From NCBI GenBank assembly GCA_023150895.1, contig JAKLJY010000011.1:1-64000 (forward strand): a stretch of DNA of 64,000 nucleotides, in the 5' to 3' direction. Source of the DNA: Myxococcota bacterium. Its GTDB lineage: Bacteria; Myxococcota_A; Bradymonadia; UBA7976; UBA1532. Shown piece after piece: positions 28,664-37,360 of the stretch. How positions within the stretch are numbered: position 1 is the stretch's first letter; each line of letters begins with the position of its first letter. The notes below the pieces were generated by a model. That model had not been told where the DNA came from. It was given only the letters and a program-made list of their open reading frames with translations, and ran no database searches. The translations under genes were made by a program, and so were the position numbers.

Positions 28664-29353
28664 TCAGCGCAGCATCGGCGCCCAGGCGTCCTCGAGCGCG
28701 GCGCGAGCGTCGGTCGGGGGGGCGACGACCTCGCCGTGGCAGGGGATGACGCGGCGGATCGGTCGCTCGAGGATGCGACGCGCGCTGGCGGCGGCGGCGG
28801 CGCGGTCCTTGATTCCCATCCCGAAGAGGCGGCTCTGCCGGAATCTCTTGTAGGTGCCCCCGAGGCGGAAGACCAGGGCGGACATCAGGTTTGCCGGTTC
28901 GGCGATGTTGAAGGCGGCGTCGGTGAGCAACAGGCTGCCGCTCGGCACGTGAAAGAAGCAGAACTCGCCGATCGCCGGCGCGCCCTCGATGGGCAAGGCT
29001 TCCAGGGCGGTGGCGGCCCACGGCGGCGCGCCCTGGCCCAGGACGTGTGTCGCGGCGAGATCAGGCCGTTTCACGACGAGCGCGGGCGACTTTGCGAGCT
29101 GCGCCCCCGGCCAGCGCTTCAGGGCGTGCCCGGCGTACAAGTGGTGAAATCCGTTGGGCGCAACGACATACCGTACGGGGCCGAGCGCGTCGATCGCGCT
29201 GGCCTCCGCATCGGAGAAGCGGATGGGGGAGTGCAGCAGCAACTCGCCGCCCGGTAGCCTCACCACCGTCGATCGCAGGGGAAACACGACGCCGGTGGCC
29301 ATCCGCAAGCTGCCGCGAACCCCGTGGACGTCTTCGCAGATGTGTTCGAGCAT
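28664..29353 (-). CDS. DUF4336 protein (metallo-beta-lactamase-like fold)
   Basis: A 229-residue cytosolic protein. The pattern APNGFHHLYAGHALKRWPGAQL, AIGEFCFFHVPSGSLLLTDAAFN and RVIPCHGEVV is typical of DUF4336, a distant relative of the metallo-beta-lactamases. His residues in HHLYAGH, Asp in LTDAAFN and His in PCHGEVV are probable metal ligands. Enzymatic activity is unproven for the family. It starts at the ATG at 29353 and converges on the multicopper oxidase gene across the repeat array. It is divergent from the MDR enzyme gene, leaving 88 bases for two promoters. Confidence 0.8.
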   Translation of the reverse strand: MLEHICEDVHGVRGSLRMATGVVFPLRSTVVRLPGGELLLHSPIRFSDAEASAIDALGPVRYVVAPNGFHHLYAGHALKRWPGAQLAKSPALVVKRPDLAATHVLGQGAPPWAATALEALPIEGAPAIGEFCFFHVPSGSLLLTDAAFNIAEPANLMSALVFRLGGTYKRFRQSRLFGMGIKDRAAAAASARRILERPIRRVIPCHGEVVAPPTDARAALEDAWAPMLR

Positions 29354-29441
29354 GGTGTGAGACTGCCAGACGCCCGCCGGAGTGTCGATGGCGGACGCTC
29401 TCGGTCACGGGGCGGCACCGGCGTGTTATCGTCGTCGCCCG

Positions 29442-30557
29442 ATGCAGTGTCATGTCGTCCACCGCCCGGGCAGCTACGACCGCCTCATCCTCGAGACGCA
29501 CCCGGAGCCCTCGCCTTCGGAGCCGCTCGCGTCGGACGCGGTGGAGATCGAAGTTCGGGCGTGCGGCGTGAACTTCGCCGACTGTGTGGTCCGGATGGGC
29601 CTGTACGCCAGCGCCGAGAAGTACGTCGGCTGGCCGATCACCCCGGGCTTCGAGGTCGCCGGTGTGGTGCGTCGGGTGGGCGCGGCGGTCGAGACGCCGC
29701 GAATCGGGGATCCGGTCATCGGCGTGACGCGGTTCGGCGGATACACGACCCGCCTCGTGCTACCGACGGCGCAGGTCTTCCCACGACCGTCGGGCTGGAC
29801 GGACACCGAGGCCGCCGGCTTTCCGGCGGTTCATCTGACGGCGTGGTGGGCGCTCTTCGAGCTCGCGCATCCTCGTCCGGGTGCGCACCTGCTCGTGCAC
29901 TCGGCCGCGGGCGGGGTCGGGCAGGCTCTGTGCGCGCTGGGACGGATCGCCGGGGCCGAGGTCACGGGGGTGGTCGGATCGGCGACGAAAGTCGAGGCCG
30001 CCCATCGCGCGGGGGCGAACCGTGTCGAAATCGCCGGGCCCGGGCTCGAAGATCGCCTCAGGGCATCGAGGCCGGGGGGCTTCGACGTCGTCCTCGATGC
30101 CACGGGTCACGAGACGCTGGCCATGAGCTTTCGTCTGTTGGGGCCCGGGGGCAAGCTCGTCGTCTACGGGTTCCATTCGATGTTCGAACGGGGCCGAGGA
30201 CGCCCGAACTGGGGGCGTCTCGTCTGGGGATGGCTGCGGATGCCACGGTTCAATCCGTTGGACCTGACGGGAGCGAACAAGAGCCTGCTGGCCTTCAATT
30301 TGTCTTATCTTTTCGATCGGACCGACTTGTTGACCGTCGCGATGGCGGATCTGCGCCGCTGGATCGCCGATGGACGCCTCGGGCCGCCCGAAGTGACGGT
30401 CTTCCCATTCGCGCGCGCGGCCGATGCGCACCGCGCGCTCTCGAGCGGTCGGACGACGGGCAAGCTGGTCCTCGCGATCGAAGACCCCGCCGCGGGCGGG
30501 ACCCCCGAGTCGCCGACGTTGCCGCGGCCCGGCGCCGGACCGAGGACGCCGGGCTGA
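29442..30557 (+). CDS. Quinone oxidoreductase-like MDR enzyme (VAT1-like)
   Basis: A 371-residue NADPH-dependent medium-chain dehydrogenase/reductase without the structural zinc loop. Motifs: the substrate-domain start VEIEVRACGVNFADCVVRMGLY, GFEVAGVVRRVG, the Rossmann-fold LVHSAAGGVGQALCALGRIAG, and GGFDVVLDATG. The region KLVVYGFHSMFERGRGRPNW matches the VAT1/zeta-crystallin-like branch, which reduces quinones or enones. ATG at 29442 (MQCHVV) is preferred over an upstream alternative at 29382. A TATCGT box lies 9 bases before it and there is no Shine-Dalgarno, so the mRNA may be leaderless. About 160 bases after the stop, a convergent transporter gene ends; nothing is seen in between. Confidence 0.88.
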   Translation: MQCHVVHRPGSYDRLILETHPEPSPSEPLASDAVEIEVRACGVNFADCVVRMGLYASAEKYVGWPITPGFEVAGVVRRVGAAVETPRIGDPVIGVTRFGGYTTRLVLPTAQVFPRPSGWTDTEAAGFPAVHLTAWWALFELAHPRPGAHLLVHSAAGGVGQALCALGRIAGAEVTGVVGSATKVEAAHRAGANRVEIAGPGLEDRLRASRPGGFDVVLDATGHETLAMSFRLLGPGGKLVVYGFHSMFERGRGRPNWGRLVWGWLRMPRFNPLDLTGANKSLLAFNLSYLFDRTDLLTVAMADLRRWIADGRLGPPEVTVFPFARAADAHRALSSGRTTGKLVLAIEDPAAGGTPESPTLPRPGAGPRTPG

Positions 30558-30717
30558 CACCGGGCCCTCTCGAGGCGGGTGTGCTGCGCGGGGCGGTGGC
30601 CATCCGTCGGGCCGAGCGCCTGACGACCTCGCCTGAGCCCGCCTCTTCGGCCCGTCGGCCCGGACGACTGCGCGACGATCCGCCGGTGATGCCCGGAGTT
30701 CGCGATCGTCGATGCCC

Positions 30718-32010
30718 TCAGCGTGGAGGGGCCGGCGGACGTTCGGCTTCCCCGCCGGCGCCGACCGGCGAATCGGGCCTCCCCGAATCGACGGCCGCGC
30801 GTCGTGGCGCCGGCTCGAACGGCGGGTCGCGCCCCGGGCGCCCGAGGATGCAGCGCGCGAGGAGCGACAGCGCGGCCGCGGCAACAAAGGGCGTGCCGGT
30901 CGCGAGCAGACGCTCGGGGTTCGATCCGACCGCGGTCAGGGTAGGGGTGTAGACGAGCGGGCCGACGATCGCGCTGAGGGCGGCGATCGCGGCCAGGCTG
31001 CCCTGCAGCTCGCCTTGCTCCGAGGGCGGCACTGCGCGGGACATTCGCGCGGACAGAAGCGGCCCTGCGATGCTCGCGAGCCCCGAAGCGGCGGCGAGGA
31101 CGTGCAGGACCCACCCCGCCGGAGCAAAAGCGATGCCCGCCGCCGTCGCGGCGCTCCACAGCAACGCGAGGCCGACCGTGTGCTCGAGCCCCAGTCGACG
31201 CTCGAGGGCGGGCGAGATCACGCCCTGTGCCAAGACGGTGGCCAGGCCCATCGTCGCGAACGAGATGCCGATCTCTGCGGCATTCCACCCGAAGCGGCGC
31301 TCCGTGAGGAGGGCCCAGGTGCTCGAGGATGCGCGCCCGGCCAGACATACCAGCAAGACCACCCGCAGCGGGCGGGCGCGGGGGGTCGGACGCCAGAGCG
31401 GGCGCAAAGAGGCCAGCGGGTGCCAGCGAGCGGGGTCGAGCGGGCGGCGCGCGCCGGGCGGGAGCGTTTCCGGCATGGCCCGGAATGCCAGGGACAGGTT
31501 GACGAGCGAGATGCCCACCGCCGCGAGAAACGGCATCGACGGATCGAGGCGAGCGAGTGCCCCGCCCGGCCCGGGCCCCACGACGATGCCCGCGGCCACG
31601 GCCGCAGCCAGCCGGCTGAAGTATCCCGGTCGGCTCGCGGCATCCGAGACGTCCGCGATCGCCGCGTGCGCGACGGCGAGGGTCGCGCCCGTGAGCCCGG
31701 CAAGCACATGCCCCGCAAAGACGAGCGTCAAGGTCGGCGCGCAGGCCATCAGCAGCAAGTCGATGGCGGCGCAGGCGATCGACGTTCTCAGAACCGCGCG
31801 GCGACCGAAATGGTCCGAGAAGTCACCCAGGACGGGGGCGGCGATGAACCCGGCGACCGCGCCTGCGGCCAGGAAAGCGCCGAATACGGGCGCGACGGCC
31901 TCCGGATCGTCGACGTGGCGGGCCACGGCCGACGGCAGGACCGGGAGGACCATGCCGAAGGTCAGGGCGTCGAGGAAGGCGGTCCAGAGGATGGCCCGAG
32001 GGATTGACAT
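30718..32010 (-). CDS. MFS transporter (TCR/Tet-like drug:proton antiporter)
   Basis: A 430-residue protein with about 12 predicted membrane helices. Motif A, GDFSDHFGRRAVL, lies between helices 2 and 3. The start MSIPRAILWTAFLDALTFGMVLPVLP and the motif PGPGGALARLDPSMPFLAA in helix 5 are typical of tetracycline-resistance-like exporters; the family includes many exporters with other substrates. The C-terminal 35 residues are a disordered Pro/Arg-rich tail. Nineteen bases separate it from the upstream APH-like kinase gene, which itself overlaps a TetR regulator gene. The three form a likely operon: regulator, modifying enzyme, exporter. That fits resistance or secretion of a small molecule, but the ligand is unknown. 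Confidence 0.88.
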   Translation of the reverse strand: MSIPRAILWTAFLDALTFGMVLPVLPSAVARHVDDPEAVAPVFGAFLAAGAVAGFIAAPVLGDFSDHFGRRAVLRTSIACAAIDLLLMACAPTLTLVFAGHVLAGLTGATLAVAHAAIADVSDAASRPGYFSRLAAAVAAGIVVGPGPGGALARLDPSMPFLAAVGISLVNLSLAFRAMPETLPPGARRPLDPARWHPLASLRPLWRPTPRARPLRVVLLVCLAGRASSSTWALLTERRFGWNAAEIGISFATMGLATVLAQGVISPALERRLGLEHTVGLALLWSAATAAGIAFAPAGWVLHVLAAASGLASIAGPLLSARMSRAVPPSEQGELQGSLAAIAALSAIVGPLVYTPTLTAVGSNPERLLATGTPFVAAAALSLLARCILGRPGRDPPFEPAPRRAAVDSGRPDSPVGAGGEAERPPAPPR

Positions 32011-32029
32011 CGGTCCCCGCCCGAGGCGG

Positions 32030-32944
32030 CTACGCCCAGGGTCGGAGCGCGTCGAGCATGGCCCGCGCGTGGACCGCCCATTCGTCCAACTCCGGCTGAA
32101 GCGCGAGGACCCACACGGCCCCGTGCAACAGTCGCAGCCGGCGCAGCGTCACGAGGTCCTCCGCCGGCGGGGCGTCTGCGTATGCGGCGAGCATCGTGCC
32201 CTCCGGATCGGAGAGGGTGCTGATATCCCAGGCGATCGGCCCCGAGCAGACGTCCTCGAAGTCGTTCCAGAGCGGACCGCGCGCCGATGGGAGCAGGTTG
32301 TAGGCGTGCGCGTCCCCGTGCAGCGGCTGGTGCGGCGCCTCCAGGCGCGTCGCGAGGGGCAGGAGTCGGTCGGCGACCCGGCGAAGCATGGCGACCTCGC
32401 TCGGCGGGACCACGTCGGGCAGGGTTTCGAGTCTCGCGAGCCCGCGTGGAATGTCGTTGAGCGGTGGCGCGAGCAGCGGCAATTCGCCCGGGTAGGCGCG
32501 CAGGGCGGCGTGAAGTTCGGCGAGCATGCGCCCGGCGACCTCGGGCCCGGGCGGCGTATCGGTGACCGGCGCCTCGTAGGTCCAGAAGCTCAGCGCGAAG
32601 CCATCCTGCAAGTGCGGGCCCGGGGGCATGAGCGCGGTCGGCGGGACGACGGGTGCGCCGACCCCGCCGAGGAACCCCGCGACGTCGAGCTCCCGGGCCA
32701 GCCACGCGTCGACGGGGTGCCGGAGAACGGCCGTGAGCGTGCTGACCCGGGCAACGAGGGGGGCGGGGCGCAGGTGGACGCGAAGGGCGTATCGGTCGGC
32801 GAGGACGTGCGGATCCGTCACCCGGATGCCGTGCCGCGAGGCGACCGCCACGGCGGCGGCCACCCCCTTCGCCGAAAGCGCCGCCCGGTCCGCTGCGTCG
32901 AGCGGCCTGGGGTTGTGGTACCGATGGAGCGCCTCGAGCGTCAT
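32030..32944 (-). CDS. Aminoglycoside phosphotransferase (APH) family protein
   Basis: A 304-residue kinase-fold protein. The catalytic loop is HQPLHGDAHAYNLL (HGDxxxxN, catalytic Asp) and the metal-binding segment is WNDFEDVCSGPIAWDIS. The N-lobe is shortened and has no clear glycine loop. The family phosphorylates aminoglycosides, homoserine, choline and other small alcohols, and many members act in housekeeping metabolism, so resistance is not implied. ATG at 32944 overlaps the stop of the TetR gene by ATGA, so it is co-translated with that regulator. An MFS exporter follows 19 bases later. Confidence 0.82.
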   Translation of the reverse strand: MTLEALHRYHNPRPLDAADRAALSAKGVAAAVAVASRHGIRVTDPHVLADRYALRVHLRPAPLVARVSTLTAVLRHPVDAWLARELDVAGFLGGVGAPVVPPTALMPPGPHLQDGFALSFWTYEAPVTDTPPGPEVAGRMLAELHAALRAYPGELPLLAPPLNDIPRGLARLETLPDVVPPSEVAMLRRVADRLLPLATRLEAPHQPLHGDAHAYNLLPSARGPLWNDFEDVCSGPIAWDISTLSDPEGTMLAAYADAPPAEDLVTLRRLRLLHGAVWVLALQPELDEWAVHARAMLDALRPWA

Positions 32945-33552
32945 GGAACGCCTCCTCGTTCGCCGGCCGCGCGGACGTCCGTCGGCTCGTCGAACTCTTC
33001 GTCGGGGAACAGGATCGCGAGGGCGCAGCGGAGCCGTGTCGCCACAAACCACGACAGCTCTCCCTCCCGTTCGATGGCCCACTGCATCGAGGCCCCCTGC
33101 ATGACCGCCTGAAGGTGGCGGGCGATCTCCTCGGGCGCTCGCGTCGTCGCCGGCAGACGCAGCGCGATGGCGTCGCGGATGTGAGCCAACCCCCGCCGCG
33201 CGTGCACGGTCAACTGCGGATCGGCCATCTCCGCGGAGACCATCGAGAGGTACTCGCCGATGCGCTCGCCGCGGAGCACCGACACCAAGGCGCGCAGGAA
33301 GCGCCAGAGGGCCTGAGGGCCGCGGCCACCGGGCAAGGCGGCGAGGCCGTCGGGGAGCCGATCCGTATCGCGCGCGACGAGGCCGCGCGGCAGACCCGCC
33401 CGGCTCTCGAACCGCTGGATCAAGGTGGACCGCGCCAGGCCGACCTCGGCCGCGACGTCGGCGAGGGTGAACGTCGACGGGCCGTGGCGCAGCACCGCCC
33501 GGCGGGTCGCGTCGAGCACGTCATCGTCGGAGAATCGCTTGGGGCGAGGCAT
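32941..33552 (-). CDS. TetR-family transcriptional regulator
   Basis: A 203-residue regulator. The N-terminal helix-turn-helix (residues about 9-55: DDVLDATRRAVLRHGPSTFT, LADVAAEVGLARSTLIQRFE) is characteristic, with an all-helical ligand-binding domain behind it. The start MPRPKRFSDDD at 33552 sits 6 bases after a TATAAA -10 box. Together with the 24-bp palindrome that covers that box (33560-33583), this predicts autorepression from a leaderless transcript. It heads a likely three-gene operon with an APH-like kinase and an MFS exporter, which would be induced when the unknown ligand binds. Confidence 0.93.
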   Translation of the reverse strand: MPRPKRFSDDDVLDATRRAVLRHGPSTFTLADVAAEVGLARSTLIQRFESRAGLPRGLVARDTDRLPDGLAALPGGRGPQALWRFLRALVSVLRGERIGEYLSMVSAEMADPQLTVHARRGLAHIRDAIALRLPATTRAPEEIARHLQAVMQGASMQWAIEREGELSWFVATRLRCALAILFPDEEFDEPTDVRAAGERGGVP

Positions 33553-33559
33553 GGCGCAT

Positions 33560-33583
33560 TTATAACCGACGCGTCGTTTATAA
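33560..33583. promoter_or_regulatory. TetR-type operator overlapping the promoter of the regulator operon
   Basis: Left arm TTATAACCGACG and right arm CGTCGTTTATAA are 12-base inverted repeats with one mismatch and no spacer. On the minus strand the palindrome contains TATAAA (33559-33564), 6 bases before the TetR ATG, so binding would block the polymerase. It is a striking AT-rich island in this GC-rich DNA. Confidence 0.75.
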
Positions 33584-33701
33584 ACAAGTTCGACCTTCGC
33601 GGCGGCGACGGAGACACCGGCCGCGGGCGCTTGATCCGTTCGCCGGAGTTGACCTCGGGTTCGGCTCGGACGGTTGAAGCTGATGAGGGGTGGGCCCCAT
33701 G

Positions 33702-34650
33702 AACGGGACTCATCGAACGGCATCGGCGTGCGCGCTCGACGCACCCGGCACGGTCCGGATGGCCATCTCGCGGCGGGCCTGGGCGACGCTGCCGGATCTC
33801 GTCCCGGGCGACGACTGCGTCGTTCTGTCGATGTACAGCGTCGACCGCGACCAGGGTCAGTGGGTCCGCATGGCGCGGGGTGGCTCGTGGACGTGGACGG
33901 CAAAGTCGTCGACGAGAGCATTCTGCCGAGGCGTCCGTCGACATCGAGGGCGTCAACGACGTCGCGAGCGCCGGCACGGTGACGACCGGACCCCGGGGCG
34001 AATTCGCCGGAGACCTCCTCCGAGCCGAGCGAGCCGGCGAGGACACGGATGGAAACGGCGTCGCCGGAGAGACGTTTCGCGCGCAGCTCCTGGTCGCCGC
34101 GGCGGGCGACATCCTGGTCCGTCTGAAGCGGCCGCGTCTGTGCGAGGTGGCCGTGCGGGTCACGGTGAGCGACGAGTCGACCGACCCCGACCCCTCCGGC
34201 CCCTGCCTCTCCGGCGATCCCATCGCGACGGTTCCCGTGTACGGGTTTCAGGGCGGACCCTCTGCTCCTCCGCGCTGGTCGGTCGCGGGTGCGACACACG
34301 GGACTGCACGCCGATCGCCGACGACGACGGGCGTGCCCTCGGACTGCTTGCCGTAGTGGGCAACGCGCCGTCGATCACGCTCGGCGCGCAGGCCTCCGCC
34401 TGGATGGTCGACGATGTCCACCACGACGTCGGCACGATCGCCATCTTCGGGAGTGGTCGGGGTGAGACCCACATCGCAGAGGCGGTCGAGCTGCGGGCGG
34501 CCCACAGCGTCACGCCTTCGTTCAGCGGCTGGCCGGACGCATACGGCGTCGCGCCGGCCAGCGACGCGGGGGGGGACTGCCGCGCCTCGCGCCCCCGCCC
34601 CGGCGTCATCCGGGTGGCGCCACGGGCGATGCTGCGCCTGTTTCGCCGAC
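33702..34650 (+). pseudogene. Frameshifted remnant of an exported carboxypeptidase-regulatory/ZU5-like protein
   Basis: Coding-like sequence passes between all three plus-strand frames. One frame gives VPGDDCVVLSMYSVDRDQGQ, then WVRMARG. The next gives GWLVDVDGKVVDESILP from about 33880. The third gives EASVDIEGVNDVASAGTV, GEFAGDLLRAERAGEDTDGN and LVRLKRPRLCEVAVRV from about 33930. The first resumes near 34260 with SSALVGRGCDTRDCTPIADD and GNAPSITLGAQASAWM. The pieces read in order like one protein: a ZU5-like segment followed by carboxypeptidase-regulatory-like repeats, common in myxobacterial lipoproteins. At least three frameshifts are needed and no signal peptide is present. Sequencing error is an alternative, though three or more in 600 bases would be unusual. 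Confidence 0.55.
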
Positions 34651-34678
34651 GTCGCCTCGAGGTCACTCCGCCCGCGCG

Positions 34679-35992
34679 TCACCCCGGGGGAATGGCCTCG
34701 AGGCGGGCCCAGAGTCTGGGAGCGGCGTCCCGAGCCGTCGCGAGCAACTCGGCCTCGCGGACGTCCGGCGCGGCCACACGATTGAGGAGACGCGGACGAC
34801 CGGCCACGTAGACGTCCCGCACGGCGCTTGCTGACTGCGTGAAGATGAACTGCCACGGCCAGTTTCCGGCGGTCACCGGCGTCGGCGAGCGGTCGTCGAG
34901 CACCACGACGTCGGCGGGCGCGCCGGGCTCCAGGGTGCCGAGGAGGGGCTCGCCGAACCGCTCCGCTGCGTAACGCCTCGAGGTCTCGAGCATCTGTTGA
35001 ACCCGCGCGGCGTCGAAGTCCCGGTCGTGCGCGCGGCCTGCGTAGAAAGCGGCCTGCCCCTCGGCGAAGAGATCGGCGCCGATACCGTCCGTGCCGAGCA
35101 TGACGTTCGGGCCTTGTGTCCCCGGGACGGCGTATCCGACGTGATTGTTCTGGTTGCTGCGCGGGTTGTGGGCGACGAAGACGCCCCGCTCGGCGAGGCG
35201 AGACCGCTCGAACCCGCTCAGGTGTACGCCGTGACCGATGATCGTACCCCGGCGCAGGAGCCCGGCGTCATCGAGCCGCGTGAGCGGGGAGCGGCCGTAG
35301 TCGGCGCGCGCCCGCCGGTCGTCGGTCGTGTCTTCGCTCACGTGAACGTGGAAGCCGACGTCGTGTTTGTCACAGAGGTCGGCGACCGCCCGCAACGTGT
35401 CGTCGCCGAGCGTAAACGGCGCATGACCGCCGACGAGCCCTCGGATGAGCGGGTGACGTCCGTCTCGCAGCGCCGTCAGGAAGTGATCCGTCTCGGCGAG
35501 GCCTGCCGCCGCACCCTCGGGTCCGTTCCGGTCCGTGATCTCGTAGCACAACACTCCGCGGAGACCGGCGCGCTCGACCCCCCGCGTCACGGCCTCGAGG
35601 CTACCCCCGATGGCCGCCGGCGAAGCGTGATGGTCGACGAGCGTCGTCACGCCGCATCGCACCGCGAGCCATGCGCCGACCGCTGCGCTCGTCTCGCAGA
35701 GTTCGAGATCGAGGGCGCGATCGAGGCGCCACCAGACGAGGCGAAGGATGTCCGGAAAATCGCACGGGCGTTCGGGCGGGGCCGGCATACCGCAGGACAG
35801 CGCGCTATAGAGGTGCGTGTGCCCGAGCACGAGCCCGGGGAGTACGAGGCAACCGCGGGCGTCCACCTCCGGTGCCCCGAGCGGGGGAGCGGCCACGATG
35901 CGTCCATGGGCGACGTGCAGATCGGCAGCGACGAATCCCCGGTCGGCTCGCCGCCCGCCGCGGAGGGTAAAGGTCGAGTTCGTGGCATCCAT
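34679..35992 (-). CDS. SsnA-like amidohydrolase (cytosine deaminase/chlorohydrolase family)
   Basis: A 437-residue metal-dependent hydrolase. Metal-site motifs are intact: LVLGHTHLYSAL (HxH), GGHAPFTL, GFHVHVSEDTTD and MLGTDGIGADLFAEGQ (Asp). The stretch CDFPDILRLVWWRLDRALD is typical of the SsnA branch, whose physiological substrate is unsettled and is linked to selenium or purine metabolism in some bacteria. No selenium genes are nearby. ATG at 35992 (MDATNS) was chosen; a GTG at 36010 is possible. It is divergent from the AmpG-like transporter, with 47 bases between the start codons, and ends against the pseudogene. Confidence 0.85.
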   Translation of the reverse strand: MDATNSTFTLRGGRRADRGFVAADLHVAHGRIVAAPPLGAPEVDARGCLVLPGLVLGHTHLYSALSCGMPAPPERPCDFPDILRLVWWRLDRALDLELCETSAAVGAWLAVRCGVTTLVDHHASPAAIGGSLEAVTRGVERAGLRGVLCYEITDRNGPEGAAAGLAETDHFLTALRDGRHPLIRGLVGGHAPFTLGDDTLRAVADLCDKHDVGFHVHVSEDTTDDRRARADYGRSPLTRLDDAGLLRRGTIIGHGVHLSGFERSRLAERGVFVAHNPRSNQNNHVGYAVPGTQGPNVMLGTDGIGADLFAEGQAAFYAGRAHDRDFDAARVQQMLETSRRYAAERFGEPLLGTLEPGAPADVVVLDDRSPTPVTAGNWPWQFIFTQSASAVRDVYVAGRPRLLNRVAAPDVREAELLATARDAAPRLWARLEAIPPG

Positions 35993-36039
35993 GCCACGGG
36001 AAACTACCACTGGCGGACTGAATTGACGACCATCGCCCG

Positions 36040-37281
36040 ATGCCCTCCCTGCCGGATCATCGCGCTGCGCGCATCGTACTGCTGACGTCTCTCTACTTCG
36101 CGCAGGGGCTGCCCTTCGGCTTCTTCACGCAAGCGTTCCCGGTCATCCTCCGTCAGCGCGGACACGATCTCGCCGAGATCGGCCTCGTCGGGTTGCTCAA
36201 CCTGCCATGGGCGCTGAAGTTCCTGTGGTCGCCCCTCGTCGACCGCTGGCAGGGCTCCCCGCTCGGCCCGCGGCGCGGCTGGATCGTCCCCCTGCAAGTC
36301 GCCTCGCTGCTCATTCTGCTGTTCCTCGCCGCCGCACCGACAAACAACAATGGCAGCCTGTTCTGGATTGGCGTCGCGTTTCTCGGCCTCAACGTCGTCG
36401 CGGCGACGCAGGACATCGCCACCGACGCCCTCGCGGTCAATTTGTTGCGCGGCGGAGAACGGGGCCTCGGCAACGGCGTTCAGGTGGGGGGATACCGCCT
36501 CGGGATGATCGTCGGTGGCGGCTTCTTGCTCGTGCTGTTCACGCAAACGGGGTGGTCGGGTTCGTTCGCGATCATGGCCGGACTGATGGCACTCGTCTCG
36601 CTTCCCGTCTGGATCTTCCGTGAGCCGGCAAGCGTGGCTCAGCCGCCGGCCGCCGCGCCGACGCCCGCGCTCGGCGCTGCGTTCGGGCGATTCCTGCGCC
36701 GCCCGGGGATGGCTGCCTGGCTGGGGGCGCTCTGCCTCTACAAGGCCGGCGACGCCTTCGCGTCGTCCATGATTCGCCCTTTTCTGGTCGACCTCGGGCT
36801 GGCGCTCGGCGACGTCGGGTGGCTGCTCGGGACGGCCGGATCGACCGCCGCGCTGCTCGGGGCGGCGGCCGGCGGCGCCCTGCTCGTGCGCCTGCCGAGA
36901 CGCGGGGCCCTCCTCGGATTCGGTGTTCTGCAACTGCTCTCCGTGGCCGTCTGGCTCCTCCCGGCACTCACCCCCGAGGTCGACCGCGGAGTCCTGTATG
37001 CCGTGAGCATCTTCGAGCACTTCGCCGGCAGCATGGCCACCGTCGCCCTGTTCACCGCCATGATGGACGCCAGCGAACCGCAGCACGCAGGCACCGACTA
37101 CACCGTTCAGGCGTGTGTCGTGGTCATCGCCACGGGCGTCTTCGGCGCGACGAGCGGCTTCTCGGCGCGCTCTCTCGGCTTCGCCGGCCACTTCGCGCTG
37201 GCCACCCTGCTTTGCGCCATCGGCCTGGCCGGGGTCGCCGCGCTCACCCGCAAAGGCCTGTTGGTGGCGCCGGTGCGCTGA
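36040..37281 (+). CDS. MFS transporter, AmpG/RhtX-like
   Basis: A 413-residue protein with about 12 membrane helices. The segments SLYFAQGLPFGFFTQAFPVI, LPWALKFLWSPLVDRW and ATQDIATDALAVNLL are hallmarks of the AmpG/RhtX/FptX group, which imports muropeptides or siderophores. The cargo here cannot be decided. It is divergent from the SsnA-like gene. No beta-lactamase, peptidoglycan-recycling or siderophore genes are adjacent. The PhoD gene starts 79 bases downstream after its own probable promoter (TACGCT near 37301). Confidence 0.85.
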   Translation: MPSLPDHRAARIVLLTSLYFAQGLPFGFFTQAFPVILRQRGHDLAEIGLVGLLNLPWALKFLWSPLVDRWQGSPLGPRRGWIVPLQVASLLILLFLAAAPTNNNGSLFWIGVAFLGLNVVAATQDIATDALAVNLLRGGERGLGNGVQVGGYRLGMIVGGGFLLVLFTQTGWSGSFAIMAGLMALVSLPVWIFREPASVAQPPAAAPTPALGAAFGRFLRRPGMAAWLGALCLYKAGDAFASSMIRPFLVDLGLALGDVGWLLGTAGSTAALLGAAAGGALLVRLPRRGALLGFGVLQLLSVAVWLLPALTPEVDRGVLYAVSIFEHFAGSMATVALFTAMMDASEPQHAGTDYTVQACVVVIATGVFGATSGFSARSLGFAGHFALATLLCAIGLAGVAALTRKGLLVAPVR

Positions 37282-37360
37282 GATACGGCGCCTCTGCTAC
37301 GCTCCGAACGCCGACCCTTCCAGCCCTTCCATCACGCCACGCAGAAGCCCCGGAGGACGC

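Noticed and set aside
28410-29021. Open frame across the 28.5-kb repeat array on the minus strand (SAWHLVRAPRP)
   Set aside because: It overlaps the DUF4336 gene out of frame and is composed of repeat translation and Arg/Pro-rich shadow sequence.
30558-30717. A gene or terminator in the gap between the MDR enzyme and the MFS exporter
   Set aside because: No start with signal or conserved pattern, and no hairpin followed by a T-run, was found.
32030-32944. Naming the APH-like protein an aminoglycoside-resistance gene
   Set aside because: Family motifs are shared with many metabolic kinases and no sequence feature points to aminoglycosides.
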